This document shows, piece after piece, positions 17,808-26,380 of a DNA stretch of 64,000 nucleotides; positions within the stretch are counted from its first letter, which is position 1; the number at the start of each line of letters is the position of its first letter. The notes beneath the pieces were generated by a model. The model searched no databases. It saw only the letters and a program-made list of their open reading frames with translations, and had not been told where the DNA came from. Made by a program: the position numbers and the translations under genes. Origin of the DNA: Paenibacillus auburnensis (GTDB lineage: Bacteria > Bacillota > Bacilli > Paenibacillales > Paenibacillaceae); the NCBI RefSeq assembly GCF_927798115.1, contig NZ_CAKMMG010000004.1, positions 62,001 through 126,000 of the forward strand, given 5' to 3'.

Positions 17808-18728
17808 CTATACTCTCAGGAATTTGCGGATTGACACGGTACTTCCCCAGACACCAATCAGTACACCCAGGCCGACCAGCAGCCCGCAGAGCAGTACCCA
17901 AATATCTTCAAACGGGATCAGCTGCAGTCCAAGCATCGGATCTCCCTGTACGGAATGCGTAAGACTGCTGTATCCGATATACAGCACTCCAGAGGTCACG
18001 AGTGAACCAATCAGCCCGATAAGCGCCCCCTCAATAAAGAACGGCCAGCGGATAAAATAATTCGTCGCCCCCACCAGCTTCATGATGCCAATCTCCTTGC
18101 GGCGGGCGAGAATGGTTACCCGAATCGTATTGGAGATCAGGAACATCGACATCAGGGCCAGACCTGCTACAAAAATAAAGCCTATATTGCGCACAGCGCG
18201 CGTAATCTTAAACAGCGTCTCCACGGAGCCTTTGCCGTAGTTTACTTTATATATCGGCTGTTCTTCATGCGTTTTGTTTAGTGCTTCTATCTTATCTGCT
18301 ACAAAAGGAACTGTGGTTGGTTCAATGACCTCTACCAGCAGCTTATCCGGCAGCGGATTATTATCTTCGTCAAAGCCTTCCAGCAGCTCGGCGGCATCCG
18401 GTCCCATATCCTCACGGAATTCCTTAAGTCCCTGCTCTTTGGACACGAACTCTACCTTGCTGACTTCCGGCATGCTGCCGATTTCATTCTGCAGCGTTTC
18501 ACGCAGCTTCTCGTCGGTATTCAGCGTCAGATGCACATTGATCTGCACCTGGCTGTCCGCCTTGTCTGCGATAGAATTAACATTAAGCACAAGCAGTATA
18601 AAGACACCAAGCACGAATAAGGAGACGACAATAGATGTGATGGAAGCCACCGACATCCAGCCGTTGCGGAATACGTTTTTGAAGCCTTCCCGCACATGCC
18701 GCAAGAAGGTTTTAAAACTCATAACCAT
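17808..18728 (-). CDS. ftsX: Cell division ABC permease FtsX
   Basis: This is a 306-residue four-helix protein: TM1 near residues 23-45, an outside loop of about 130 residues, then three helices near 180-200, 228-250 and 275-298. FtsX does not transport; it passes the ATPase cycle of FtsE to wall hydrolases outside. Motifs such as the N-terminal FLRHVREGFKNVFRNGWMS and the C-terminal VSIRKFLRV are typical for Firmicutes. Its start overlaps the end of ftsE by 17 bases. Confidence 0.95.
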   Translation of the reverse strand: MVMSFKTFLRHVREGFKNVFRNGWMSVASITSIVVSLFVLGVFILLVLNVNSIADKADSQVQINVHLTLNTDEKLRETLQNEIGSMPEVSKVEFVSKEQGLKEFREDMGPDAAELLEGFDEDNNPLPDKLLVEVIEPTTVPFVADKIEALNKTHEEQPIYKVNYGKGSVETLFKITRAVRNIGFIFVAGLALMSMFLISNTIRVTILARRKEIGIMKLVGATNYFIRWPFFIEGALIGLIGSLVTSGVLYIGYSSLTHSVQGDPMLGLQLIPFEDIWVLLCGLLVGLGVLIGVWGSTVSIRKFLRV

Positions 18729-19398
18729 ATTCCCCTCTCACTTGGTCTCTGACAATATTCCCATTCTCGATCGCCAGCACCCGTTTGCGCATTTTGTTGA
18801 CAATATCCCTGTTGTGGGTAGCCATCACAATCGTTGTGCCGCGAAAATTAATTTCGTCAAGGAGCTGCATAATTCCCCAGGAAGTCTCGGGGTCCAGGTT
18901 GCCGGTAGGCTCGTCCGCAATAATGACGGAAGGGTTATTGACAATCGCCCGGGCAATGGCAATCCGCTGCTGTTCCCCGCCTGAGAGCTGAGAAGGCTCG
19001 CGGTTCGCTTTGCTGCGCAGGCCGACTAATTCGAGCACTTCAGGGACACGTTTCCGGATAACCTTCTTCGGCGCTTCGATAACCTCCATCGCAAACGCAA
19101 CATTCTCATAGGCCGTCAGCTTCGGCAGCAGGCGGAAATCCTGGAACACTACGCCGATATTACGCCGGACGTACGGGATTTTACGCGGTTTGAGCTTACC
19201 TATGTTGAATCCGCCTACCGAGATCTGCCCCTTCGTCGGAGTTTCTTCTCTATAAATTAATTTCATGAACGTTGATTTCCCTGCGCCGGAGGGTCCGACG
19301 ACATACACAAACTCGTTGCGGTCAATCTTGACGGATATCCCCTGAAGCGCGTGGGTTCCGTTGGGGTAGGTCTTCCAGACATCCTGCATTTCGATCAA
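18712..19398 (-). CDS. ftsE: Cell division ATP-binding protein FtsE
   Basis: This 228-residue ABC ATPase has Walker A GPSGAGKST, signature LSGGEQQR, Walker B VIIADEPT and switch ATHNRD. I took TTG 19398 as start: it gives the usual FtsE beginning MIEMQDVWKTYPNG and has GGGAAG eight bases upstream. A GTG at 19407 would add three residues. It forms the FtsEX complex with the overlapping next gene, controlling cell-wall hydrolysis at elongation or division, and in Bacillus also entry into sporulation. Confidence 0.95.
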   Translation of the reverse strand: MIEMQDVWKTYPNGTHALQGISVKIDRNEFVYVVGPSGAGKSTFMKLIYREETPTKGQISVGGFNIGKLKPRKIPYVRRNIGVVFQDFRLLPKLTAYENVAFAMEVIEAPKKVIRKRVPEVLELVGLRSKANREPSQLSGGEQQRIAIARAIVNNPSVIIADEPTGNLDPETSWGIMQLLDEINFRGTTIVMATHNRDIVNKMRKRVLAIENGNIVRDQVRGEYGYEF

Positions 19399-19745
19399 AA
19401 TTATCACTTCCCGATTCTGACATATTCCGCCGGTTCTTCAGTTTCGACATCAAACCGCGGAAGCTTCCATAAACTGCACAAATTACCGCAGGCGTATCTA
19501 TTGTAACAAATCTGTAACTGCTTGAGTACCCGAAAGTTTTACAGGCATCGCACATATAGATATATTACCGGCTCTTGTCCGGCTGTCTCAGAACATTATT
19601 ACATTCGCTCCACCGCTGTTAAAATCCTGCCCGCCTGCAGCTTCTACTTCTATATATCTGCTTCAAAAACTGATCATTGCAAGCTCACTTTATCCGGCCG
19701 CGCTGCGGGGCAGCGCAAATCCGCCACCCTGAAGGAGTTTATCAG
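19399..19745. other. Divergent upstream region of ftsE and the VanW gene
   Basis: These 347 bases hold a minus-strand TACAAT (19500-19505), the probable -10 for ftsE. The plus-strand half before the VanW gene ends in GAAGGAG. I see no conserved RNA structure or other gene here. Confidence 0.5.
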
Positions 19746-21176
19746 ATGAAAAAAAAACACGCCGCCCTCATCACCGTAATCGGGCTGCTTCTGGCCGGAT
19801 CACTTGTGGCCGGGGGACTTCATATATATGGAAATCAGCAGACGCTTCCCAAGGGCACCCGCCTCGCGGGCTGGGATATCGGCGGGATGGACATATCCGA
19901 AGTCCGCAGGGGAATAGCTGCAAGGCTAAGTGCTCTGGAGGCTGTCCCGTTGATTCTCAAAGCGGAGGGAAATACCGAGATGACCGTCACCTTGGCGCAG
20001 GCTGGAACCACGTATGAAGCAGAGGCATTTCTCCGGGGGCTGAAGGAGTTAACGGACGGAGGACTGCTCCATCGTGTCCAAGCCCGGCGGAGCTTTGCCA
20101 GCTCTTGGGGCCTCGGCATTCATCTGGAGATTAAGCAGCTGCAGAGCAGCTTAAGTCCGGCTTGGGAACGGGAATCGTTCGGCGTTCCGGTAGATGCCAC
20201 CCGGCGGATTACCGGAGATGATCAAATCATCTATACTCCGGAAACCACCTCTTATGAGGTCGACTGGCATGGACTGGAGCTTGCCCTGCGGGCAGCCCTT
20301 CCTACCCGGCTCAGCAGCGCAGAGTTCCTGACGGGTAAGAGCATCACCCTTGAAGTGCCATTAACCGTTCAAGAACCGGCTGTAACCTTGAAGGCTTTGA
20401 AGGACCAGGGAATTGAGCGTAAGATTTCGCAGTTCAGCACCTCTCTGGGCTTAAGCGGTCCAGGCCGTACCTTCAACGTGGAGGCCGCAGCGAAAGCCGT
20501 CAACGGCACGATGCTGCCGCCGGGGGCTGTCTTTGATTACGGCAAGGCGATTGAAAAAGCCCAGGCAGAATATGGCTTCCGCGAAGCGCCAGTTATTGTG
20601 AACGGGAAGCTGCAGCCCGGCACCGGCGGGGGCATCTGCCAGGTCTCCAGCACGCTCTACAACGCAGCTCTCCGCTCCGGCCTGGAAATCGTGGAACGCC
20701 GGAATCACTCCCTGCCGGTCAGCTATCTGCCCAAAGGCCAGGATGCGACCTTTTCCCAAGGGTATATCAATTTCCGTTTCCGCAATAATACCGGTAAATA
20801 TCTGATCATTAAGGCGGCTGTCCAAGGCCGGACGCTAACTGTAAAGCTGTTCGGCACCTTCCCGAGAAATGTCTACTATTCTGTTCAATCCCAAACAGTT
20901 GAGGTGCTGCAGCCCGCAGCTAAATATGTAGCAGATTCCTCTCTCCCCCGCGGCGGTACCCGTGTTCTGCAGAGCGGAAAGGCAGGCTATATCGTCGAGA
21001 CCTATATCACACGTTTCGTTGACGGCAAAGCCGTAGAGAAGAAGAAGCTCTCCCGTGATGTATACCCGGCCCAGAAGCAGGTGATTGCCATCAACCGCGG
21101 CGGCATGAGCAATGCTGCCCGGCCGGAATCTCTGAGGAAGCCGCTGGTGGAAGACGGCGTGAGCAGCAGTGAATAA
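19746..21176 (+). CDS. VanW family exported protein
   Basis: This 476-residue protein starts at ATG 19746 (GAAGGAG upstream; the frame extends upstream without a ribosome site). It has an N-terminal signal or anchor helix (residues 6-26), a region like the peptidoglycan-binding PF12229 domain (about 45-220), and a VanW domain (about 235-380) with the hallmark GGGICQVSSTLYNA and ERRNHS. The C-terminal part resembles a G5-type beta domain. VanW occurs in some vancomycin-resistance clusters but its biochemical role is not established, so no resistance function should be read into this copy. It is expressed away from the fts genes. Confidence 0.88.
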   Translation: MKKKHAALITVIGLLLAGSLVAGGLHIYGNQQTLPKGTRLAGWDIGGMDISEVRRGIAARLSALEAVPLILKAEGNTEMTVTLAQAGTTYEAEAFLRGLKELTDGGLLHRVQARRSFASSWGLGIHLEIKQLQSSLSPAWERESFGVPVDATRRITGDDQIIYTPETTSYEVDWHGLELALRAALPTRLSSAEFLTGKSITLEVPLTVQEPAVTLKALKDQGIERKISQFSTSLGLSGPGRTFNVEAAAKAVNGTMLPPGAVFDYGKAIEKAQAEYGFREAPVIVNGKLQPGTGGGICQVSSTLYNAALRSGLEIVERRNHSLPVSYLPKGQDATFSQGYINFRFRNNTGKYLIIKAAVQGRTLTVKLFGTFPRNVYYSVQSQTVEVLQPAAKYVADSSLPRGGTRVLQSGKAGYIVETYITRFVDGKAVEKKKLSRDVYPAQKQVIAINRGGMSNAARPESLRKPLVEDGVSSSE

Positions 21177-21226
21177 TTAAATACGGACAGCGGAAAATAA
21201 CCGCTATTCAGAGCGCACAGCAAAAA

Positions 21227-21252
21227 GACGGTTCAGAAACGTTCTGACCGTC
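21227..21252 (+). terminator. Terminator of the VanW gene
   Basis: GACGGTTCAGAA pairs with TTCTGACCGTC with one bulge, followed by ATTTTG. The T tract is short. Confidence 0.65.
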
Positions 21253-21383
21253 ATTTTGTGCAGCTTTGAAACACTGCTGAAATTTCCTGGCTTATTTTAC
21301 ACTTACCTTACTTTGGTAATTATTGGAGTTTACGCAGGCGCATTATACTGGGAGAATACCCGCAGCAGAAAGGATGAAGAAGG

Positions 21384-21806
21384 TTGAGCAACGTATTAAT
21401 ATCCGAATGGTCTACAGTGATCCGCAGCGCCCCTTCTGTTCCAGCTTCTCTCACCTGCCGTGAAACACTGCGCGTAATGTTCCAGCATCCGGAATCGAAA
21501 TGCATCGTTGTCTGCAATGAGGTGGACGAGCCGGTGGGACTGCTGATGTGCGAACGCTTCTTTTTAAAAGCTACCGGACGCCTGGGTGCAGATCACTTCT
21601 ACCGGGAATCCATAACCAGGCTGATGATCCGTAACCCCCTAATTGCCGATCTATCCGCCCCTGCCGTCTCCGTACTGGCCGAAGCCACGAACCGCCCCGA
21701 AATGATGAAAAATGATTGCATCATTATAACCTCCCAAGGCAAGCTCGCCGGTGTTGTCTACCCTTCAGACATGATGGAGAGTCCCTTAGAACAAGGTATC
21801 CGGTGA
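21384..21806 (+). CDS. CBS-domain pair protein
   Basis: This 140-residue protein appears to be two CBS motifs and little else: the first half has ETLRVMFQHPESKCIVVCNEVDEPVGLLM, the second DCIIITSQGKLAGVVYPSDMME. Such stand-alone CBS modules bind adenosyl nucleotides and regulate partners that cannot be guessed here. The start is TTG 21384 with AAAGGA nine bases upstream. Its last 21 bases overlap the end of the convergent gene. A similar N-terminal module occurs in some GGDEF signalling proteins. Confidence 0.6.
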   Translation: MSNVLISEWSTVIRSAPSVPASLTCRETLRVMFQHPESKCIVVCNEVDEPVGLLMCERFFLKATGRLGADHFYRESITRLMIRNPLIADLSAPAVSVLAEATNRPEMMKNDCIIITSQGKLAGVVYPSDMMESPLEQGIR

Positions 21807-22388
21807 CATATCGATTCTCCAGTAGCCGTTCACTTTTTTCAATTTGACGACTACCATTTCATTTGCCCCCTGACCGTCAGGCTGTGGCACACTCAATTCG
21901 AATACCGCAGTGGTTGCCGTTTTGGAGACCATAATGGCTGTAGCCTTATCGTACTGAAGCGCATTGCCCACATCGGCATTCACCTGTGCCATTCTTCCCT
22001 TATACTCCAGGAATTGTGTCTGCACATAAAAGGCAGCGGCATTGTGCGTGTATGCTCTTTTTATGTAATTCATCAGTTGTTGCTTGGTGCCAAGGTCGCT
22101 GGAAAGGTAACGGTAATTCATACCGTTGTATACGAATGTTTCCGGATTGTATACATTCCCGCTCCCGCTGGCGTAGGTATACAGTTTTTTGGCATGGACG
22201 ACGAGCGGAATAATGCTTTTCACCGTCAGATTGTTAATCGTGGCCGGGCCCTCTTTACCCGGTAAAGAAACCGCCACGGTCTTTATGGCCGTGCTTCCGG
22301 TGTCCTGCGCGGCTGCCATTGCCCCGCTCCCTGCCGATACCAGCCCCAGTGCCAGGGCCAACGAACCTATCATCCACTTCTTGTTCAT
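21786..22388 (-). CDS. IseA-like secreted DL-endopeptidase inhibitor
   Basis: This 200-residue protein starts at ATG 22388 after AAGGAGG and carries a signal peptide (cleavage probably after AMA, about residue 28). The body resembles IseA (YoeB), which binds and inhibits NlpC/P60 DL-endopeptidases in B. subtilis under wall stress: a helix beginning with PLVVHAKKLYTY, then NYRYLSSDLGTKQQLMNYIKRA, FLEYKGRMAQVNADVG and a C-terminal beta meander ending GYWRIDMSPDTLF. The match is from memory of the family. It is encoded convergently with the CBS gene, near the FtsEX-hydrolase cluster. Confidence 0.6.
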   Translation of the reverse strand: MNKKWMIGSLALALGLVSAGSGAMAAAQDTGSTAIKTVAVSLPGKEGPATINNLTVKSIIPLVVHAKKLYTYASGSGNVYNPETFVYNGMNYRYLSSDLGTKQQLMNYIKRAYTHNAAAFYVQTQFLEYKGRMAQVNADVGNALQYDKATAIMVSKTATTAVFELSVPQPDGQGANEMVVVKLKKVNGYWRIDMSPDTLF

Positions 22389-22533
22389 TCTCAATTCCTC
22401 CTTGTTGTTCTGCTTCACCCGGTAGATCGCAGTTACTTCCATTACAATGACCGTTACTTTATACTTTACGGCGGCTTGTAAGCTAAAATACCCAATTCAT
22501 GTAGGAGTGAAAACGGATTTATTGGGGGGCTCA

Positions 22534-22561
22534 TAAAAAAACCGGCCCGCTGAGGGACCGG
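22534..22561 (-). terminator. Terminator of the pil operon
   Basis: CCGGTCC pairs with GGGCCGG on the minus strand with a six-base loop, followed by seven T residues. It is 36 bases beyond the pilO stop. Confidence 0.85.
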
Positions 22562-22597
22562 AATATCAACATCTTTTTAAAGTAAGATTGGCCTATA

Positions 22598-23254
22598 TTA
22601 GTTACCCTTAAACGCCGTCTGATTGGAGTCCTTAGCAGCCAGCGATGCATCGTTTCCTTCAGAGTCCTCTGCGTCTTCAAAATAGGCAGTAAATGAGACG
22701 TTTGCTGTGATAATCCCCGAGCTTCCCTGTGTTGATCCGCCTTCCGTAGACCGCTGGAATGATAACGAATCCACATTGACGATGCGGGGCAGCGACTGAA
22801 GCGCAAGCAGCCAGCTGCTGACCCCGTCATAGTCACCCTCGACTACTGCGGTCATATTAAGCTGCTTAACCGTGGGGTACACCGCTGTACTTGAGCCCGT
22901 CATTACCTGGATTGGATTCTGGTCGCCGACACTGAAGCTGACATCCTTTAGTCTCGTTCCGGTAACAGACCCGATTGCACGCAAATCCAGAATCAGCTGT
23001 TCACTGTTGTCACCTTTTGGAAGTTGGGCCAGCAGTGCCGCCTCTTCGGCATCTTGGGAGGTGTCGCTCTTCCGTTCGTCTATTTTACTCTGAAGCAGGT
23101 CATTCTGTTCATTCAGCTGGCTGAGCTCCGACTCCTGATCCCTGATTTCTTGATTGGCCGGCCGCACACCGAGCATAAAGAAAGCAAATAACAGCAAAAA
23201 CAGGATCAGCAGACCCAATACAATGGGCGACCGGTATTTATTGATTTGTTCCAC
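22598..23254 (-). CDS. pilO: Type IV pilus alignment protein PilO
   Basis: This 218-residue bitopic protein has a short cytoplasmic start, one helix (residues 11-30), a coiled coil (about 33-65) and a C-terminal ferredoxin-like domain (about 75-190). That is PilO architecture. It should pair with the PilN part of the upstream fusion to form the inner-membrane alignment subcomplex. It overlaps that gene by 17 bases and ends the operon. The C-terminal tail is acidic and probably disordered. Confidence 0.85.
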   Translation of the reverse strand: MEQINKYRSPIVLGLLILFLLLFAFFMLGVRPANQEIRDQESELSQLNEQNDLLQSKIDERKSDTSQDAEEAALLAQLPKGDNSEQLILDLRAIGSVTGTRLKDVSFSVGDQNPIQVMTGSSTAVYPTVKQLNMTAVVEGDYDGVSSWLLALQSLPRIVNVDSLSFQRSTEGGSTQGSSGIITANVSFTAYFEDAEDSEGNDASLAAKDSNQTAFKGN

Positions 23255-24845
23255 TATTATCCCCCTCTTCTGCGGCTGCCTGTCCGTCCGCTTCAGCGGC
23301 TCCCGCTTTTATTAAACTCACATGATACACGGCGGTATATGCGCCGTACGTTGAGATTGCAGCCTCCGTCGCCGTGTCCCCTTCTGTCAGCTTCTGGATC
23401 TCGATACTTGCAGCGAAGGACATCTTTCGAAGGTTAGCCAAATAAATGGATGCCGCCTCCATACTTGGCACTCTTACAGTGAGATCAATGGAGGTAAGAT
23501 ACGTATAGTTGATATTACGCAGCAGACTGCCTTGCGGTAAGCCGGAGGCCAGTTCGTTCAGCACGGACACAATATTCATTTTATAGGTGAGAATTTCATC
23601 CACTGCGGCTTTTCTGTTCAGCTGTCCTGATGTCCCATTCAGCTCAGCTAGCTGGGCTTGGAACATTAGAGACCGGTCTTGGGCACCCTGAATCTGTTGT
23701 TTATTATCTGCGATCTGCCCTTTATCAGTACTATAAAAAATACCCGTCCCAAGCGTCCCAAGCAGCCAAACACCGGCAAGTGCAACAGCAATGTAAGGAA
23801 AAAGTACTGCTTCCCGGTCTTCTCTAGGGAGAAGGTTGATCGTCAAAAATTCACCATCGCGCAGGGCAGCGCCGGCTGCTACGCGGTATTCATTCAACTC
23901 GGGATCTGAAGGTCCTCCGTCTGTAAGATCGTCTAGCCCGATCGGTGATACTTCCAGCTCAGTTAAGGATTGATTCAATTCCTCGTACAACTGGTTGCGG
24001 ATATGCTGTGGACCTGCAATCAGCACGTTTTGAATTCTCGTGCTTCCGTCATGTAGGCTGTATTGATAAAAGTTTAACATTCGCGAAATTTCAGCGGTGA
24101 TCTCCAGGATCTGTCCAGACGTAAGCAAATTACCAGCGAATTCAGACGCAGCTGCAGCTTCCTTGGCGTACTCCATTCCCGGTTGAAAAGCGGTTTGCAC
24201 GCCACTGTTCAAGTCCATTTGATTTATGGTCCGGATAAATAAAGGATTGCCGTTGCGGAACATGTAGACGTCGAGAACAGTCTGCTCGATATTAATAAGC
24301 ATGGTTTCCTCAAACTTAGCATTCTGGCCGAGAGCCAGGCTTCGGGCAAGAGCGGTAGCGGCGATTTCAACGGTGCTTACGCGCAGACCTGAGCCTTCCA
24401 GCACATCAATGTAGTCCTGAATCGGCTTACGGGGCGCAGCGAACACTAACAGATGGCTGCTATCCTCATCGACTTCGATGGTGACGTAATCGTAGACTGG
24501 GCTCTCAAAAGGCAGATGCAGCCCCGTTTCCACCTCCAGCTTCACAAGCTGCTCTACCTGTTTCGGGTTAGTGCTCGGGATGCTCATTTTACGGATGATG
24601 ATCTGCGACGGAGGAATCGACAGAGAAACCCTTTTGCCGCGCAACCCCTCTTTTTTGACCCATTGCTTGACTCTTTCCAAGAGAGCTTCGCTATCGGCGA
24701 CCTGATTCTCTACGATCATCCCCGGCGGAAGAGGTAGGTACCGCTTTTTGCGAACCTCCCATGACTTTTTATTCTTTAAGCTGATGTAGCGGATTCCCGT
24801 TTGCTCTATCGCAAGACCGGCCGCAGGATTCTGAAGTCCAAGCAT
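23238..24845 (-). CDS. PilM-PilN fusion, type IV pilus assembly
   Basis: This 535-residue protein joins two normally separate subunits. Residues 1-330 are PilM, an actin-like ATPase fold (AIEQTGIRYISLK, IPPSQIIIRKM, LVFAAPRK, TVEIAATALARSL, VAAGAALR). At about residue 345 the hallmark PilN motif INLLP appears, followed by one helix (about 363-382), a coiled coil and a ferredoxin-like domain. In separate-subunit systems the INLLP peptide of PilN docks on PilM, so the fusion ties the ligand to its receptor. It follows pilD by 16 bases and overlaps pilO. Confidence 0.88.
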   Translation of the reverse strand: MLGLQNPAAGLAIEQTGIRYISLKNKKSWEVRKKRYLPLPPGMIVENQVADSEALLERVKQWVKKEGLRGKRVSLSIPPSQIIIRKMSIPSTNPKQVEQLVKLEVETGLHLPFESPVYDYVTIEVDEDSSHLLVFAAPRKPIQDYIDVLEGSGLRVSTVEIAATALARSLALGQNAKFEETMLINIEQTVLDVYMFRNGNPLFIRTINQMDLNSGVQTAFQPGMEYAKEAAAASEFAGNLLTSGQILEITAEISRMLNFYQYSLHDGSTRIQNVLIAGPQHIRNQLYEELNQSLTELEVSPIGLDDLTDGGPSDPELNEYRVAAGAALRDGEFLTINLLPREDREAVLFPYIAVALAGVWLLGTLGTGIFYSTDKGQIADNKQQIQGAQDRSLMFQAQLAELNGTSGQLNRKAAVDEILTYKMNIVSVLNELASGLPQGSLLRNINYTYLTSIDLTVRVPSMEAASIYLANLRKMSFAASIEIQKLTEGDTATEAAISTYGAYTAVYHVSLIKAGAAEADGQAAAEEGDNSGTNQ

Positions 24846-24861
24846 ATGAGCTATACTCCTC

Positions 24862-25611
24862 CTAATGAATAAGCGAGAGATACCCGCTGATAATCTGTGA
24901 GCCGTAACCGTAAGTAAGCATCGCTCCTACAGCCAGCCAAGGGCCGAACGGAACCGGCTGTCCGCGCTTGACGATACCCGTCAACTGCAGTGTACCGCCA
25001 ACAAGCGTACCCAGCAGACAAGCTGCGAAAAAGGCAAGCAACACGCCGGGGAAGCCAATAACCAGCCCCAGTAGTGCAAATAACTTAAAGTCGCCCATGC
25101 CCATCCCGCCGAACCAGGCGAAAGGCAAGATAATCCCGCCTCCTAGAACAGCACCCAGCAGATATAACCATACCGGTCCTTCCGGGTTCAGCAGGGTGAG
25201 CATAAACAGGAGCGGTGTAAAAAAGAGAAGCACCTTATTCGGAATCAGCATATATTTGAGATCCGCAACTGTTACGATAACGGCTAAGCTCGATAACACG
25301 ATCGCAGTTACTCCCCTGACGGTAAAGCCAAACTCTAAGTAGGACCAAAGGAATAAAAGCCCGGTCGCAAGCTCTCCTAGAGGATATAGTACAGACACCT
25401 TAGCCCCGCAATGCCTGCATCTCCCTTTGCTGGCCAACCAGCTGAGTACAGGTACCAGATCCCTCGCCGTCAGGCGTGTCCCGCACCCGGTGCAGTGCGA
25501 AGGCGGATGGCTGAGCGATTCCCCGGCAGGTACCCGCAGCGCAACCACATTATAGAAGGAGCCCAGAGTCATTCCGAGCAGCGTGATGTAAACAGCGATA
25601 ATGATGGTCAT
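24862..25611 (-). CDS. pilD: Prepilin peptidase (leader peptidase / N-methyltransferase)
   Basis: This 249-residue polytopic aspartyl protease cleaves prepilin leaders and methylates the new N-terminus. The N-terminal half has the cytoplasmic zinc loop (CTGCG and CRHCG), and the catalytic aspartates are in VADLKYMLIPN and the GxGD motif GMGDFKL. About eight helices follow family order. It processes the major pilin encoded just upstream and the three minor pilins encoded near 37 kb. The start is ATG 25611. A terminator lies between the pilin gene and this one. Confidence 0.95.
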   Translation of the reverse strand: MTIIIAVYITLLGMTLGSFYNVVALRVPAGESLSHPPSHCTGCGTRLTARDLVPVLSWLASKGRCRHCGAKVSVLYPLGELATGLLFLWSYLEFGFTVRGVTAIVLSSLAVIVTVADLKYMLIPNKVLLFFTPLLFMLTLLNPEGPVWLYLLGAVLGGGIILPFAWFGGMGMGDFKLFALLGLVIGFPGVLLAFFAACLLGTLVGGTLQLTGIVKRGQPVPFGPWLAVGAMLTYGYGSQIISGYLSLIH

Positions 25612-25680
25612 GATTGGTTTCCTTTGTGTATGGGATGTTATTGCTGTCGGGATGATAACTTTTATTTAGACGGGATGTTG

Positions 25681-25711
25681 TAAAAAAGGAATCGGAATGG
25701 TCCGATTCCTT
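25681..25711 (-). terminator. Hairpin between the pilin and prepilin peptidase genes
   Basis: AAGGAATCGGA and TCCGATTCCTT pair perfectly around a four-base loop with six T residues on the minus strand. It is likely a partial terminator giving more pilin mRNA than downstream assembly mRNA. Confidence 0.8.
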
Positions 25712-25746
25712 GAGTTGAATTCAAGAATATATTTACTACCTTTACT

Positions 25747-26253
25747 TTACGGAGCCGGAGTAGCCGCGGCGGACTTCAAAACCTGCGAAGCTGTAAAGCT
25801 GCCTCCAGCTGTCGTCGCTGTTCCTGTAGTTGGTACAGTATCTACCGCAGCAGAGCCAAGTGGCTTTGGAGCTATTTGTACAGAAGATAATTGCCCATCT
25901 TTAGTAAAATAAACCGCACCACCCGTTATAGTTGCTTTTGAACTTGGAAGACTTAAATCATTATCTAGATATCCTTTGGTCTTCATATCGGAAATCTTAA
26001 TATTATATGCTGCATCCCTGTTAAACTTACCATCACCCTCACCAGCAATGTATAACCGTGCTGCATCATAAATTTGCCGAGCTGTAGCTACATCGGAGTC
26101 TTCTTTTGCATTTGAGATGATATTTCCGATCAACGGGATTGCAATAACCGCGATAATCCCCAGGATAACGATAACCGCCAATAGCTCAATCAGCGTAAAG
26201 CCCTTCTGTCCTTCTTCTTTGTTCAATCTCTTTTTAATTGCATTTGCTAACAT
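25747..26253 (-). CDS. Type IV pilin, probable major subunit
   Basis: This 168-residue prepilin has an 18-residue basic leader ending in G, cleavage before FTLIELL, and the conserved Glu5 of the mature protein. The hydrophobic assembly helix runs to about residue 45. The remaining globular part is short, with a Thr/Ala/Pro-rich C-terminus and no cysteines visible. It sits inside the assembly operon with AGGAGGAG before ATG 26253 and its own terminator, as expected for the most abundant subunit. Confidence 0.92.
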   Translation of the reverse strand: MLANAIKKRLNKEEGQKGFTLIELLAVIVILGIIAVIAIPLIGNIISNAKEDSDVATARQIYDAARLYIAGEGDGKFNRDAAYNIKISDMKTKGYLDNDLSLPSSKATITGGAVYFTKDGQLSSVQIAPKPLGSAAVDTVPTTGTATTAGGSFTASQVLKSAAATPAP

Positions 26254-26380
26254 ATGATCTCCTCCTAAAAAAAATATAATGAGTGGATGAACTGCGTTTG
26301 TCTAAGCTCTTGTTTATCTAAAATCGTCAGTACGAAAGATATATTCTTTCGCCCGCGTCACCCCTCTCAATAAAATCCAC

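Noticed and set aside
19746..21176. Vancomycin resistance cluster
   Set aside because: VanW occurs widely without resistance; no vanH, vanA/B or vanX is present.
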